This document shows, piece after piece, positions 53,083 to 60,399 of a DNA stretch of 64,000 nt (positions are counted from its first letter, which is position 1; each line of letters begins with the position of its first letter). Both the position numbers and the translations under genes were made by a program. The stretch comes from Actinoplanes sandaracinus (GTDB lineage Bacteria > Actinomycetota > Actinomycetes > Mycobacteriales > Micromonosporaceae), in assembly GCF_030009775.1 (NCBI RefSeq), contig NZ_JASCTH010000015.1, positions 116,187 through 180,186 of the forward strand, given 5' to 3'. A model generated the notes under the pieces. The model saw only the letters and a program-made list of their open reading frames with translations. It did not search any database and was not told where the DNA came from.

Positions 53083-54081
53083 TCAGGAGCGGGAACGCAA
53101 CTGCGGCAGGATCTGCTCCGAGTAGAGGCGCAGGAAGCGCTCCTGGTCGGGGCCGGGCGCGTGGAAGACCAGGTGCTTGAAGCCCATGTCGAGGTATTCC
53201 GCGACCTTGGCGGCGTGCTCCTGCGGGTCGGAGGAGACGATCCACCGCGAGGCGGTGCGCTCCACCGGCAGGTCGTCGGCGAGGCGCTGCATCTCGATCG
53301 GGTCCTCGACGCCGGTCTTCTCCTCCGGGGAGAGCGCGAGCGCTCCCCAGTACCGAGTGTCGTTGCGGGCCTTGTCGAGGTCGTCGTCGAAGGACACCTT
53401 GACCTCGATCAGCAGGTCCAGGTCGTCGACCTTGCGGCCGGCCTTCTCGGCGCCCTCGGTCACGGCCGGCAGCAGCGTGTCGGTGTAGAGGGCGCTGCCC
53501 TTGCCGCTGGTCGTGATGAACCCGTCGGCGATCCGCCCGGCGAGCCGGGTCGCGGCCGGCCCGGAGGCACCGATGTAGATCGGCACGGGAGTGGACGGCT
53601 TGTCATAGATGGTGGCGTTCTCGGTCTTGTAGAACTGCCCCTCGTGCGTCACCCGGTCCTCGGCCCACAACTGCTTGATCAGCAGGACCGCCTCCTTGAG
53701 CCGGGCGAACCGCTCCTTGCCGTCGGGCCACTCGAGGCCGAGCGGCACCTCGTTCAGCGACTCACCGGAGCCGACCCCGAGGATCGCGCGCCCCGGCGCC
53801 AGGCAACCGAGCGTGGCGAACGCCTGCGCGACCACGGCCGGGTGGTAACGGAAGGTCGGCGTCAGCACGCTGGTGCCGATCAGCACCTTCTCGGTACGCG
53901 CCGCGAGCGCCCCCAGCCAGGGCAGGGCCGCCGGGGCGTGGCCGCCGTCGTGCCGCCACGGCTGCAGGTGGTCGCTGACGAAGACCGAGTCGAAGCCCAC
54001 CTCCTCCGCCAGGATGCCGTACTTGAGCAGTTCAGCCGGCGCGAACTGCTCCGCCGACGCCTTGTACCCGAACCGAATCAT
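53083..54081 (-). CDS. fgd: F420-dependent glucose-6-phosphate dehydrogenase
   Basis: Luciferase-like TIM-barrel enzyme, 332 residues, that reduces cofactor F420 with glucose-6-phosphate. Typical segments: IRFGYKASAEQFAPAELLKYGILAEEVGFDSVFVSDHLQPWRHDGGHAP, RTEKVLIGTSVLTPTFRYHPAVVAQAFATLGCLAPGRAILGVGSGESLNE, PVPIYIGASGPAATRLAGRIADGFITTSGKG, closely following the mycobacterial Fgd1 pattern. The ATG at 54081 is six bases after TAGTCT, which lies inside one arm of a 17-bp palindrome. It supplies F420H2 for F420 oxidoreductases such as the one at 58395. Confidence 0.95.
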   Translation of the reverse strand: MIRFGYKASAEQFAPAELLKYGILAEEVGFDSVFVSDHLQPWRHDGGHAPAALPWLGALAARTEKVLIGTSVLTPTFRYHPAVVAQAFATLGCLAPGRAILGVGSGESLNEVPLGLEWPDGKERFARLKEAVLLIKQLWAEDRVTHEGQFYKTENATIYDKPSTPVPIYIGASGPAATRLAGRIADGFITTSGKGSALYTDTLLPAVTEGAEKAGRKVDDLDLLIEVKVSFDDDLDKARNDTRYWGALALSPEEKTGVEDPIEMQRLADDLPVERTASRWIVSSDPQEHAAKVAEYLDMGFKHLVFHAPGPDQERFLRLYSEQILPQLRSRS

Positions 54082-54083
54082 GA

Positions 54084-54130
54084 ACGAAGACTAACCCCGG
54101 GTGGTCCCGTTCTCCGGGGTTAGTCTTCGT
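54084..54130. repeat. 17-bp perfect inverted repeat at the fgd promoter
   Basis: ACGAAGACTAACCCCGG (54084-54100) and CCGGGGTTAGTCTTCGT (54114-54130) with a 13-base spacer. Each arm contains TAGTCT; the arm next to fgd places it six bases before ATG. It may be an operator over a leaderless promoter or a terminator for the gene upstream. Confidence 0.85.
54088..54093 (-). promoter_or_regulatory. -10 hexamer for leaderless fgd
   Basis: TAGTCT on the minus strand, six bases before ATG 54081, inside the palindrome. Confidence 0.45.
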
Positions 54131-54199
54131 GTCCCGAAGCACGGCAGTCTCCCCTGTGGACCCACGGCCGGGGTTCTGGCGCGCAGCGAAGCGGGGCGA

Positions 54200-56029
54200 T
54201 CAGATACCGCGGTAGGCCTTGCCGGCTTCCGTGGGGCTGTCACCGTCGAGGTAGAGGCCGAAGTCCACGCTGTCGCCCACGGCGGGCAGCCCGAACCAGG
54301 CATACCGCTCGACGTACGAACGTTTCTCCAGCCCCGCGGCGGCCCCCTGGATGAACCGGACCTTCTGCGCGTCGTTCGGGTATCTCGGCGACCCACCGAA
54401 GTCGATCAAGCCGAACTCGGTGACCCAGACCGGTTTGCCGTAACGCTCGTGGACGGCGTCGACATAGCCGAGGAACTGGTTCACGGCGGCGGCGCTGAAG
54501 TCGGAGCCGTACCAGTGCAGGGCTATCGCGTCGACCCGCAGCCCTGCGCCGGCCGCGCCGGTCATGAAGCGGTCGAGCCAGCCGCCGGGGGTGTCCGCGC
54601 CGACGGCGACGGCCGGACTGACCAGCCTCATCCCGGTCGCCTGGAGGCGTGGCCAGGCGGCGAGCGCGGCTTCGACGGTCATGTTCGACTGCTCGGGCAG
54701 GTCCGGCTCGTTGAAGCCGAGCAGCACGTCGCCTTCGGCCGCGGCCCGCTTGAGGGTGGCGTCGGTGACGTCGGCGGCGCCCCAGATCATCGGCACGAAC
54801 TCGACCCCGGCCGGGCCGGGCACCTCGTCGTCGCTGGGCGCCCAGTCGTAGTACCAGCCGGCGCCGACGTCCTTGAGCGCCGCCTCCGCGCCGGCGAACC
54901 TCCACACCCCGGCGCCCTTCTTCACCGAGACCGGGGCCGCGGACGGTTTCCGGGTGGCGGCTGGGTTCCGGGTGGCGGACGGCGACGCGGACCGGGAGGG
55001 CGAGGGCACGGCGGAGGCGGGCGCGGACGGCACCGCCGGGGGCGGGGAGACCGGCGGGGCTTGCGGTGCGACGACGGCGGCGGGCGCGATCGGCTCCGCC
55101 GGTTCCCGGTACGCCTGGACGGCCACCCCGGCCCCGGCGACCGCCGCCGCGGCGAGCACGCCGGCGAGCGCCTTCCACGTCAGGGGGACACCGGCCTTCG
55201 CCGCGAGTTTCGCCGGGACGGCCTGCGCTGCGGTGGTGGAAGGTGTGGCCGTACCGGAAAGGGTGTTGATGGTGGAAAGACCGAGATGCGGGGGAAGTGG
55301 CACCAGCGCCATGCCGGCGAGGAGCCGCTCGGCCGCGACGAGGTCCTGCCAGGCGGGCGCACAGTCCCGGCAGTCGCGGGTGTGCCTGGCGATGCGCTTG
55401 CGCCAGAGCGGTCCGGGACGCCCGTCCCACCCGGTGAGCACCCCGGCGAGGTCGGGGCAGTGTGGCGGGCGCAGCGCCCGGACCACCACGCGGGCCGTTT
55501 CGAGCTGACCCTTCATCCGCTGGACGCGGACCGCCGCGTGCTGGCGGCCGACACCGGTGGCCTCGACGATCTCGTCACGGGTGAGTTCGCCGGAGGCCTC
55601 CAGCCACCAGAGCGCGAGGAGTTCCCGATTGTCCTCGTCGAGCCAGCGGGTCGCCTCGGCGGTCTCCCGGCGCTGGCCGGAGAGTTCCAGGCGGGTGATC
55701 GCCAGATCGGTGAAGTCGGCGCCGGGATCGCGCAGGTCGGGGTCGAGGGGGACGGCCGGCGGCCGTCCGCGAAAGCGTTCCCGCACCTGGCGCACGGTGA
55801 TCGCGACCAGCCAAGAGCGGAAGGCCGCGGGATCGCGGAGCTCGCCGAGGTTGCGCAGCACCCGCAGCATGACGTCCTGGACCACGTCGTCGACGTCGGC
55901 GTGACCCTCCAGTGCCCGGCCCACGATGGTGTAGACGAGCGGCAGGTATCCGGCCACCAGCCGGTCGACCGCCGCCGGGTCTCCGGCGCGGGCGGCCGCC
56001 ACGGTCCCGGTGTCGGGTTGTCCCACCAT
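54200..56029 (-). CDS. ECF sigma factor fused to zinc anti-sigma, membrane helix and GH128-like glycosidase
   Basis: One 609-residue polypeptide with five parts. (1) Sigma region 2, about 20-95: YLPLVYTIVGRALEGHADVDDVVQDVMLRVLRN. (2) Sigma region 4, about 125-185: LTRDEIVEATGVGRQHAAVRVQRMKGQL. (3) A zinc anti-sigma-type motif HTRDCRDC (H-x3-C-x2-C) near 220. (4) A single membrane helix near 285-305 (LTWKALAGVLAAAAVAGAGVAV), then a Ser/Pro/Thr-rich linker to about 360. (5) An extracellular Asl1/GH128-like catalytic domain with LLGFNEPDLPEQS (acid/base Glu) and VWVTEFGLIDFGG (nucleophile Glu). The ATG at 56029 starts before region 2; GAGAGAG precedes it. It may be a surface sugar sensor that releases a tethered sigma factor. 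Adjacent genes are RsbW- and SpoIIE-like regulators. Confidence 0.88.
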   Translation of the reverse strand: MVGQPDTGTVAAARAGDPAAVDRLVAGYLPLVYTIVGRALEGHADVDDVVQDVMLRVLRNLGELRDPAAFRSWLVAITVRQVRERFRGRPPAVPLDPDLRDPGADFTDLAITRLELSGQRRETAEATRWLDEDNRELLALWWLEASGELTRDEIVEATGVGRQHAAVRVQRMKGQLETARVVVRALRPPHCPDLAGVLTGWDGRPGPLWRKRIARHTRDCRDCAPAWQDLVAAERLLAGMALVPLPPHLGLSTINTLSGTATPSTTAAQAVPAKLAAKAGVPLTWKALAGVLAAAAVAGAGVAVQAYREPAEPIAPAAVVAPQAPPVSPPPAVPSAPASAVPSPSRSASPSATRNPAATRKPSAAPVSVKKGAGVWRFAGAEAALKDVGAGWYYDWAPSDDEVPGPAGVEFVPMIWGAADVTDATLKRAAAEGDVLLGFNEPDLPEQSNMTVEAALAAWPRLQATGMRLVSPAVAVGADTPGGWLDRFMTGAAGAGLRVDAIALHWYGSDFSAAAVNQFLGYVDAVHERYGKPVWVTEFGLIDFGGSPRYPNDAQKVRFIQGAAAGLEKRSYVERYAWFGLPAVGDSVDFGLYLDGDSPTEAGKAYRGI

Positions 56030-56166
56030 CTCTCTCGCACTCCTCGCTGCCCGCCCGTCGGCGCGCCGTGAAGGGAGACGTGCGCGGCCCACCTGGATAA
56101 CACGAAACGGGGAGCGGATCACCCGCCCACGGTTAGCCGGCCGGTGGATCGGGCACAGAAAGCGGC

Positions 56167-56559
56167 ATGCGCATGTCGGTTCGGCTCAACCTTCCCCGCG
56201 AGGTGGACAGCGTTCCCGCCGTGCGCAGGCTGTTGCGTTGCGCTCTGACGACCCTGCGGGTGGACCGTCAGGCCGGCGCCGATCTGGAGATCGCCCTTAC
56301 CGAGGCGTGCGCCAACGTGGTCACGCACGCCACTGGGGTGGAGAACTTCGAGGTTCGGCTGGACGTCGGCGAGGACCACTGCGCCATCGACGTGGTGGAC
56401 CACGGCGCCGGCTTCGACCTGGACAACGAGACCATCCCGGAGCCCACTAGCGAGCGTGGGCGCGGGCTGCTCCTGATCAGGGCGCTGGGCGAGAACGTGC
56501 GCATGCACTCCAGCCCGCGCAGTGGCAGCCTGATCCACTTCGAGAAGTCCTTCGCCTGA
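56167..56559 (+). CDS. RsbW-like ATP-binding anti-sigma regulatory protein
   Basis: GHKL-type HATPase_c_2 protein, 130 residues. N-terminal VRLNLPREVDSVPAVRRLLRCAL, N box ALTEACANVVTHA, G1 box VVDHGAGFD and G2 GRGLLLIRALGENV. Proteins of this family bind or phosphorylate anti-anti-sigma partners, or sequester sigma factors. Two ATGs (56167 and 56173) are possible. Divergent from the sigma fusion gene across 137 bases and 140 bases ahead of the SpoIIE-like phosphatase, so partner-switch control is plausible. No STAS anti-anti-sigma gene is in the window. Confidence 0.92.
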   Translation: MRMSVRLNLPREVDSVPAVRRLLRCALTTLRVDRQAGADLEIALTEACANVVTHATGVENFEVRLDVGEDHCAIDVVDHGAGFDLDNETIPEPTSERGRGLLLIRALGENVRMHSSPRSGSLIHFEKSFA

Positions 56560-56699
56560 GGCCGTCGCGCGGTCGCCCGTGCGGGTGGGCCCGGCGCCAC
56601 TTACTTGCCGTATTACAAATGATCGGTCGCGGCCATTCTGCTGGCCGTGCCGCCCTGTCGTCGTCGCCCGGTTCACGTCGCCGGTGAGAGGAGTCCGGA

Positions 56700-57842
56700 A
56701 TGTCTGACCAACCGGCGTCTCTCGGCTCGCTGCTGCGGGCCGCGCCTCCCGACCGGCTGCCCGAGGTCGCCGCCGAACACCTGCGCGGGCAGTACTCCGC
56801 CGGCACGGTCGAGGTGCTGGTGCCCGACCTGACCGGCACTCGTCTCCGCCCGCTGCTGGGATCGGACGAGCCGTCCGCCGAGGCGTCCGCCATGCGCTGC
56901 TTCGGCAGCCAGCGGCCCGGCGCCGATCACTCCCCGGCCGGCCCGGTCCGGCTGCACCTGCCGCTGAACTGCTGGGGCGAGCGGGTCGGCGTGCTCCGCG
57001 TGGAGCTGCCCGAGCCGCCCGGCGACGACCTCACCGAACGGCTCGCCGCCGACAGCGACGACCTCGCCACCGCGCTGCGCGCGGCCGGGACGGCCACCGA
57101 CCGCTATCGGCGGGCCCAGCGCCGCTCCCGGATGACCATGGCGGCCGAACTGCAGTGGGACCTGCTGCCGGGCCGGTCGCTCGGTGACGACCGGTTCCTG
57201 GTCGCGGGGCAGTTGGAGCCGGCGTACGACGTCCGCGGCGACCACTTCGACTGGGCGCTCAGCGGCGACCTGCTGACCGTGACCGTGCTCAACGGCCACG
57301 GCGACGGCACGGAGTCCGCCCTGCTGACCTCACTGGCCGTCAACGCCATGCGCAACGCCCGCCGCTGTGGCGCGGACATCGTCGAGCAGGCCGAACTCGC
57401 CTCCGACGCGATCCACTCCCGGTACGGCGGCGCCGCGCACACCGCCACGCTGCTCCTGGAGATCGACCTGGTGGGCGGAGGCGTGGCCGCGGTCGACGCC
57501 GGTTCGCCGCACTGCCTCATCGCCCGTGCCGGCGGCGTCGAGCCAGTGCCCCTGGAACAGCAGCTGCCGCTCGGCATGTTCGGGGAGGCGCACTACGAGA
57601 AACAGCGGTTCCGGCTCGAACCCGGCGACCGGATGCTGGTCGTCAGTGACGGCGTGCATGCGGCCGCTCCCGGCGGGCTCCCCAGTTTCGGCGAATCCGC
57701 CCTGGTCAGCGCGCTGCGCCGGACACGGTTGCAGCCCGCCACCGAGGCGGTCGGTACCGTGATGCGAAGCCTGCACGAGTACCACCGCGGGGCCGATCCC
57801 GAAGACGACGCGGTCATGGTCTGCCTGGACTGGCGCCGTTGA
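56700..57842 (+). CDS. SpoIIE-type PP2C phosphatase with altered metal motif
   Basis: 380 residues. N-terminal half (1-150) is a degenerate GAF-like sensory region (VEVLVPDLTGTRLRPLLG). The C-terminal half is a SpoIIE/RsbU-type PPM domain: AAELQWDLLPGRSL, YDVRGDHFDWALSGDLLTVTVLNGHGDGTESALLTSLAVNAMR, FRLEPGDRMLVVSDGVHAAA and DPEDDAVMVCLDW. The usual Asp in the DxxGHG metal motif is Asn (LNGHG), while other aspartates remain, so activity may be reduced or the family variant may tolerate it. Likely dephosphorylates an anti-anti-sigma partner of the RsbW-like neighbour. GAGAGGAGT precedes the ATG. Confidence 0.9.
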   Translation: MSDQPASLGSLLRAAPPDRLPEVAAEHLRGQYSAGTVEVLVPDLTGTRLRPLLGSDEPSAEASAMRCFGSQRPGADHSPAGPVRLHLPLNCWGERVGVLRVELPEPPGDDLTERLAADSDDLATALRAAGTATDRYRRAQRRSRMTMAAELQWDLLPGRSLGDDRFLVAGQLEPAYDVRGDHFDWALSGDLLTVTVLNGHGDGTESALLTSLAVNAMRNARRCGADIVEQAELASDAIHSRYGGAAHTATLLLEIDLVGGGVAAVDAGSPHCLIARAGGVEPVPLEQQLPLGMFGEAHYEKQRFRLEPGDRMLVVSDGVHAAAPGGLPSFGESALVSALRRTRLQPATEAVGTVMRSLHEYHRGADPEDDAVMVCLDWRR

Positions 57843-57921
57843 CCATGTTTGCGGGGGCGTGCGGCGGGGTAACCGTGTAGGTTCACGGGTCCGCCGAGTT
57901 CTGCGACGACGGGGAAACGAG

Positions 57922-58380
57922 ATGGATCGTGCCACCGAGATCGCCGCGGCTGTCGAGTCGGCGGTGGAGTCGCTGGTGGCTGTCGTCGAGCAGGCCCGGC
58001 TGGCCCAGCAGCCCACGGTCCCGCCCGCTCAGCTTCGGGTCCTGGCCATCATCGCGAGCAACCGGCACACCAACATGAGCCGGCTGGCCGAGGCGCTGGA
58101 CGTGGTGCCGTCGTCGGCCAGCCGCCTCTGCGACCGGCTGGAGGCGACCGGTCTGCTGCGCCGGGTCGCCGACCCCCGCGACCGCCGTGAGGTGCGGCTG
58201 GTGCTCACCTCGGCGGCCCGCCGGCTCCTCACCGACCTGCGCGAACGCCGCCGGGCCGCGCTCGCCGAGGTGCTGGAGCGGATGCCGCCCGCCGCCCGGC
58301 AGGATCTGCTCCGCGCGCTGCAGGCGTTCGAGGCCGCCGCCGCGGATCCGCCGTCCGAGGTCGACCGGCAGACCGCCTGA
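57922..58380 (+). CDS. MarR-family transcriptional regulator
   Basis: 152 residues with a winged-helix core: LRVLAIIASNRHTNMSRLAEALDVVPSSASRLCDRLEATGLLRRVADPRDRREVRLVLTSAARRLL, the wing being DPRDRREV. N- and C-terminal helices give the usual dimer interface. The ATG at 57922 with GGGGAAACGAG is chosen; an in-frame start 21 codons upstream adds an Arg-rich stretch. It lies 14 bases ahead of the F420-type oxidoreductase, which has its own -10, and 79 bases after the SpoIIE-like gene. Confidence 0.93.
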   Translation: MDRATEIAAAVESAVESLVAVVEQARLAQQPTVPPAQLRVLAIIASNRHTNMSRLAEALDVVPSSASRLCDRLEATGLLRRVADPRDRREVRLVLTSAARRLLTDLRERRRAALAEVLERMPPAARQDLLRALQAFEAAAADPPSEVDRQTA

Positions 58381-58382
58381 CG

Positions 58383-58388
58383 TAGGCT
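58383..58388 (+). promoter_or_regulatory. -10 hexamer for leaderless LLM oxidoreductase
   Basis: TAGGCT, six bases, GTG 58395; it begins directly after the marR stop codon at 58378-58380. Confidence 0.55.
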
Positions 58389-58394
58389 TCGCCG

Positions 58395-59273
58395 GTGCGT
58401 ATCGGCGTCGTGATCCTCCCCGACCAACCCTGGGCAACCGCGAGCCGGCGCTGGAGACTCGCCGAGGAGTACGGCTTCGACCACGCCTGGACGTACGACC
58501 ACCTGGGCTGGCGCGACCTCGTGACCGGCCCGTGGTTCGACGCGGTGCCGACCCTGACCGCGGCCGCCATGGTCACCTCGCGGATCCGCCTCGGGACGTA
58601 TGTCGCCTCGCCGAACTTCCGGCATCCGGTGCACTTCGCCAGGGAGACGACCGCACTCGACGACATCTCCGGCGGGCGGCTCATGCTCGGCCTCGGCGCC
58701 GGCGGCACCGGATTCGACTCAGCTGTCCTCGGCGTCGCGGAACTCACCCCGCGCGCCCGGGTGGACCGGTTCGCCGAGTTCCTGGAACTGTTCGACACCA
58801 TCCTGCGCAAGCCCGAGACCACCTGGTCCGGCGCCTGGTTCTCGGCGGTCGACGCCCGCAGCACCCCCGGCGCCGTGCAGCAGCCACGGCCGCCGTTCGT
58901 GGTCGCCGCCAACGGTCCCCGGACGCTGCGGCTCGCCGTGGGGTACGGCGACGGCTGGGTCACCACCGGGCCGCAGGCGGACAGCCCCGAACAGTGGTGG
59001 CGGGAGGTGGCCGTGATCCGGGACCGCTTCGTGGCGACGCTGGAAGCCGCCGGGCGCCCACTGGACACGATCGACCGATACCTGAATCTGGACTCGTCGC
59101 CGATCTACTCGATGAGCAGCGTGGATGCCTTCACCGACGCGGTCGGCCGGGCCCGCGAACTCGGATTCACTGATGTGATCACGCACTGGCCGCGGGAATC
59201 GAGCTGGTACGCGGGCGACGAGAAGGTGCTGGACGCGGTGGCGGCCGAGCTGCCCCGCCTGCGTCGCGACTGA
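58395..59273 (+). CDS. LLM-class F420-dependent oxidoreductase
   Basis: Luciferase-like monooxygenase fold, 292 residues: RIGVVILPDQPWATASRRWRLAEEYGFDHAWTYDHLGWRDL, AMVTSRIRLGTYVASPNFRHPVHFARETTALDDISGGRLMLGLGAGGTGFD and GDGWVTTGPQADSPEQWWREVAVI. Residue patterns fit F420H2-using members, and F420 is supplied by fgd in this window. Substrate unknown. The leaderless GTG start is supported by TAGGCT. Its regulator could be the MarR gene just upstream. Confidence 0.92.
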   Translation: MRIGVVILPDQPWATASRRWRLAEEYGFDHAWTYDHLGWRDLVTGPWFDAVPTLTAAAMVTSRIRLGTYVASPNFRHPVHFARETTALDDISGGRLMLGLGAGGTGFDSAVLGVAELTPRARVDRFAEFLELFDTILRKPETTWSGAWFSAVDARSTPGAVQQPRPPFVVAANGPRTLRLAVGYGDGWVTTGPQADSPEQWWREVAVIRDRFVATLEAAGRPLDTIDRYLNLDSSPIYSMSSVDAFTDAVGRARELGFTDVITHWPRESSWYAGDEKVLDAVAAELPRLRRD

Positions 59274-59387
59274 GCCCGAAAAGCAATTCCGGCGGCCGTG
59301 ATCGGGGGCGATTTCTCCCGTGACCCACCGGCCGTCCGTTTACCACCCGTTATCGCCGGTACGGGTGCAGCACGGGACGCGGTCACG

Positions 59388-59416
59388 CGCCGTGCCGGTG
59401 TAGCACCGGCACGGCG
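59388..59416 (-). terminator. 13-bp stem terminator of lsr2
   Basis: CGCCGTGCCGGTG, loop TAG, CACCGGCACGGCG: a perfect stem 15 bases past the lsr2 stop. No U-tract. Confidence 0.75.
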
Positions 59417-59431
59417 ACAACCGTCGCGGAA

Positions 59432-59782
59432 TCAGCGGCCGTGTGCCGCCCGGTAGGCGTTGCTGACCTCCTGCGGAATGCGGCCCCGCTCGGAGATTTT
59501 GTGCCCGTTGCTGATCGCCCACTCGCGGACCAGCCGGTTCTCGTCACGCGAACCGGCGGTGCGCACCGGAGCGGCGCCACGCGACGGGATACGCCCCGAC
59601 GTGGTGCGACCCAGGCGCGTGCCCGCACTGATGAACGGGTCCAGCGCCTTACGCAGCTTTCCGGCATTGGCCTCGGAAAGGTCGATCGTGTAGCCGACGC
59701 CGTCGAGACTGAACTCGACCGTCCGATCCGCCTTGTTGCCGTCCAGATCGTCGATCAGGGTGGTGATTACCTGCCGCGCCAT
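59432..59782 (-). CDS. lsr2: Lsr2 nucleoid-associated silencer
   Basis: H-NS-like xenogeneic silencer, 116 residues. N-terminal oligomerisation domain: MARQVITTLIDDLDGNKADRTVEFSLDGVGYTIDLSEANAGKLRKALDPFI. Basic linker GRTTSGRIPSRGAAPVRTAG. C-terminal AT-hook-like DNA-binding domain with REWAISNGHKISERGRIPQEVSNAYRAAHG, where the R-G-R motif enters the minor groove. The ATG at 59782 has CGGGAGT; the open frame extends upstream without Lsr2 similarity. Single gene with its own terminator. Confidence 0.97.
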   Translation of the reverse strand: MARQVITTLIDDLDGNKADRTVEFSLDGVGYTIDLSEANAGKLRKALDPFISAGTRLGRTTSGRIPSRGAAPVRTAGSRDENRLVREWAISNGHKISERGRIPQEVSNAYRAAHGR

Positions 59783-59954
59783 AACGACTCCCGAGAAGAA
59801 TAATTCAACCGCGCCCAGTCTGGCGCGCGACAGGTCCACCGCGCAACTCCTGACCGCGATCCGGCAATTCTTTCCCACCAGTTATCGGAATGGGGCCGGG
59901 AATGGGCGCCGAATCCGCCGAAAGCCCGGTTGGCCGTCGCCGGGGGTCCCACGT

Positions 59955-59960
59955 TAGGGT
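59955..59960 (+). promoter_or_regulatory. -10 hexamer for leaderless gene
   Basis: TAGGGT, seven bases, ATG 59968. Confidence 0.5.
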
Positions 59961-59967
59961 CGGCGCC

Positions 59968-60399
59968 ATGCAGGAGGAGCAGGCTTCCTGGCGCGAGGAG
60001 CAGCGGCGGGCCGTCGCCGTCCGCGCCGCCGCCCTGGAAGCGGACCGGACCGCGGAGGCGCGCCGCGCCGAGGCGCTGCTCGACGAGTTCGTCCACCAGG
60101 CCGGCGAGCGTGGGCTGCGGCCGCACGCGCTGACCGCCCGCAGCCTGGACGGCCGGTCGACGTACCAGACACACGTCCGCGGGTGGTACCTGAAATCCGA
60201 CCGCTCGGTGGCCGTCGGCGAGGACGGGGAGTACTACGTCCTGACCGTCGCCCCGTCGTTGCGGGCCCGGTTCGTCGGCGCCGACCTGTCGCCGAGTCTG
60301 GCGCGCCTGATCGTCGGCGCGGGCGGGGGCGACGGGGAGACGATTCCGTTGCAGACCCTGCTGGACCGGCGGCTGGCCGCCGGAGATCGCTGGCCGTGA
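59968..60399 (+). CDS. hypothetical protein with coiled N-terminus
   Basis: 143 residues. The first 55 form a strongly charged helix (MQEEQASWREEQRRAVAVRAAALEADRTAEARRAEALLDEF). A small globular part follows with RSTYQTHVRGWYLKSDRSVAVGEDGEYYVLTV. No family recognised. Leaderless start by TAGGGT. Its stop overlaps the GTG of the carboxypeptidase gene as GTGA, so it is co-translated and may act in cell-wall context. Confidence 0.75.
   Translation: MQEEQASWREEQRRAVAVRAAALEADRTAEARRAEALLDEFVHQAGERGLRPHALTARSLDGRSTYQTHVRGWYLKSDRSVAVGEDGEYYVLTVAPSLRARFVGADLSPSLARLIVGAGGGDGETIPLQTLLDRRLAAGDRWP

Noticed and set aside
54130-54216. Small plus-strand frame starting GTG 54130 after the second TAGTCT
   Set aside because: Only three bases separate hexamer and GTG, there is no ribosome site, and the 28-residue product has no features.
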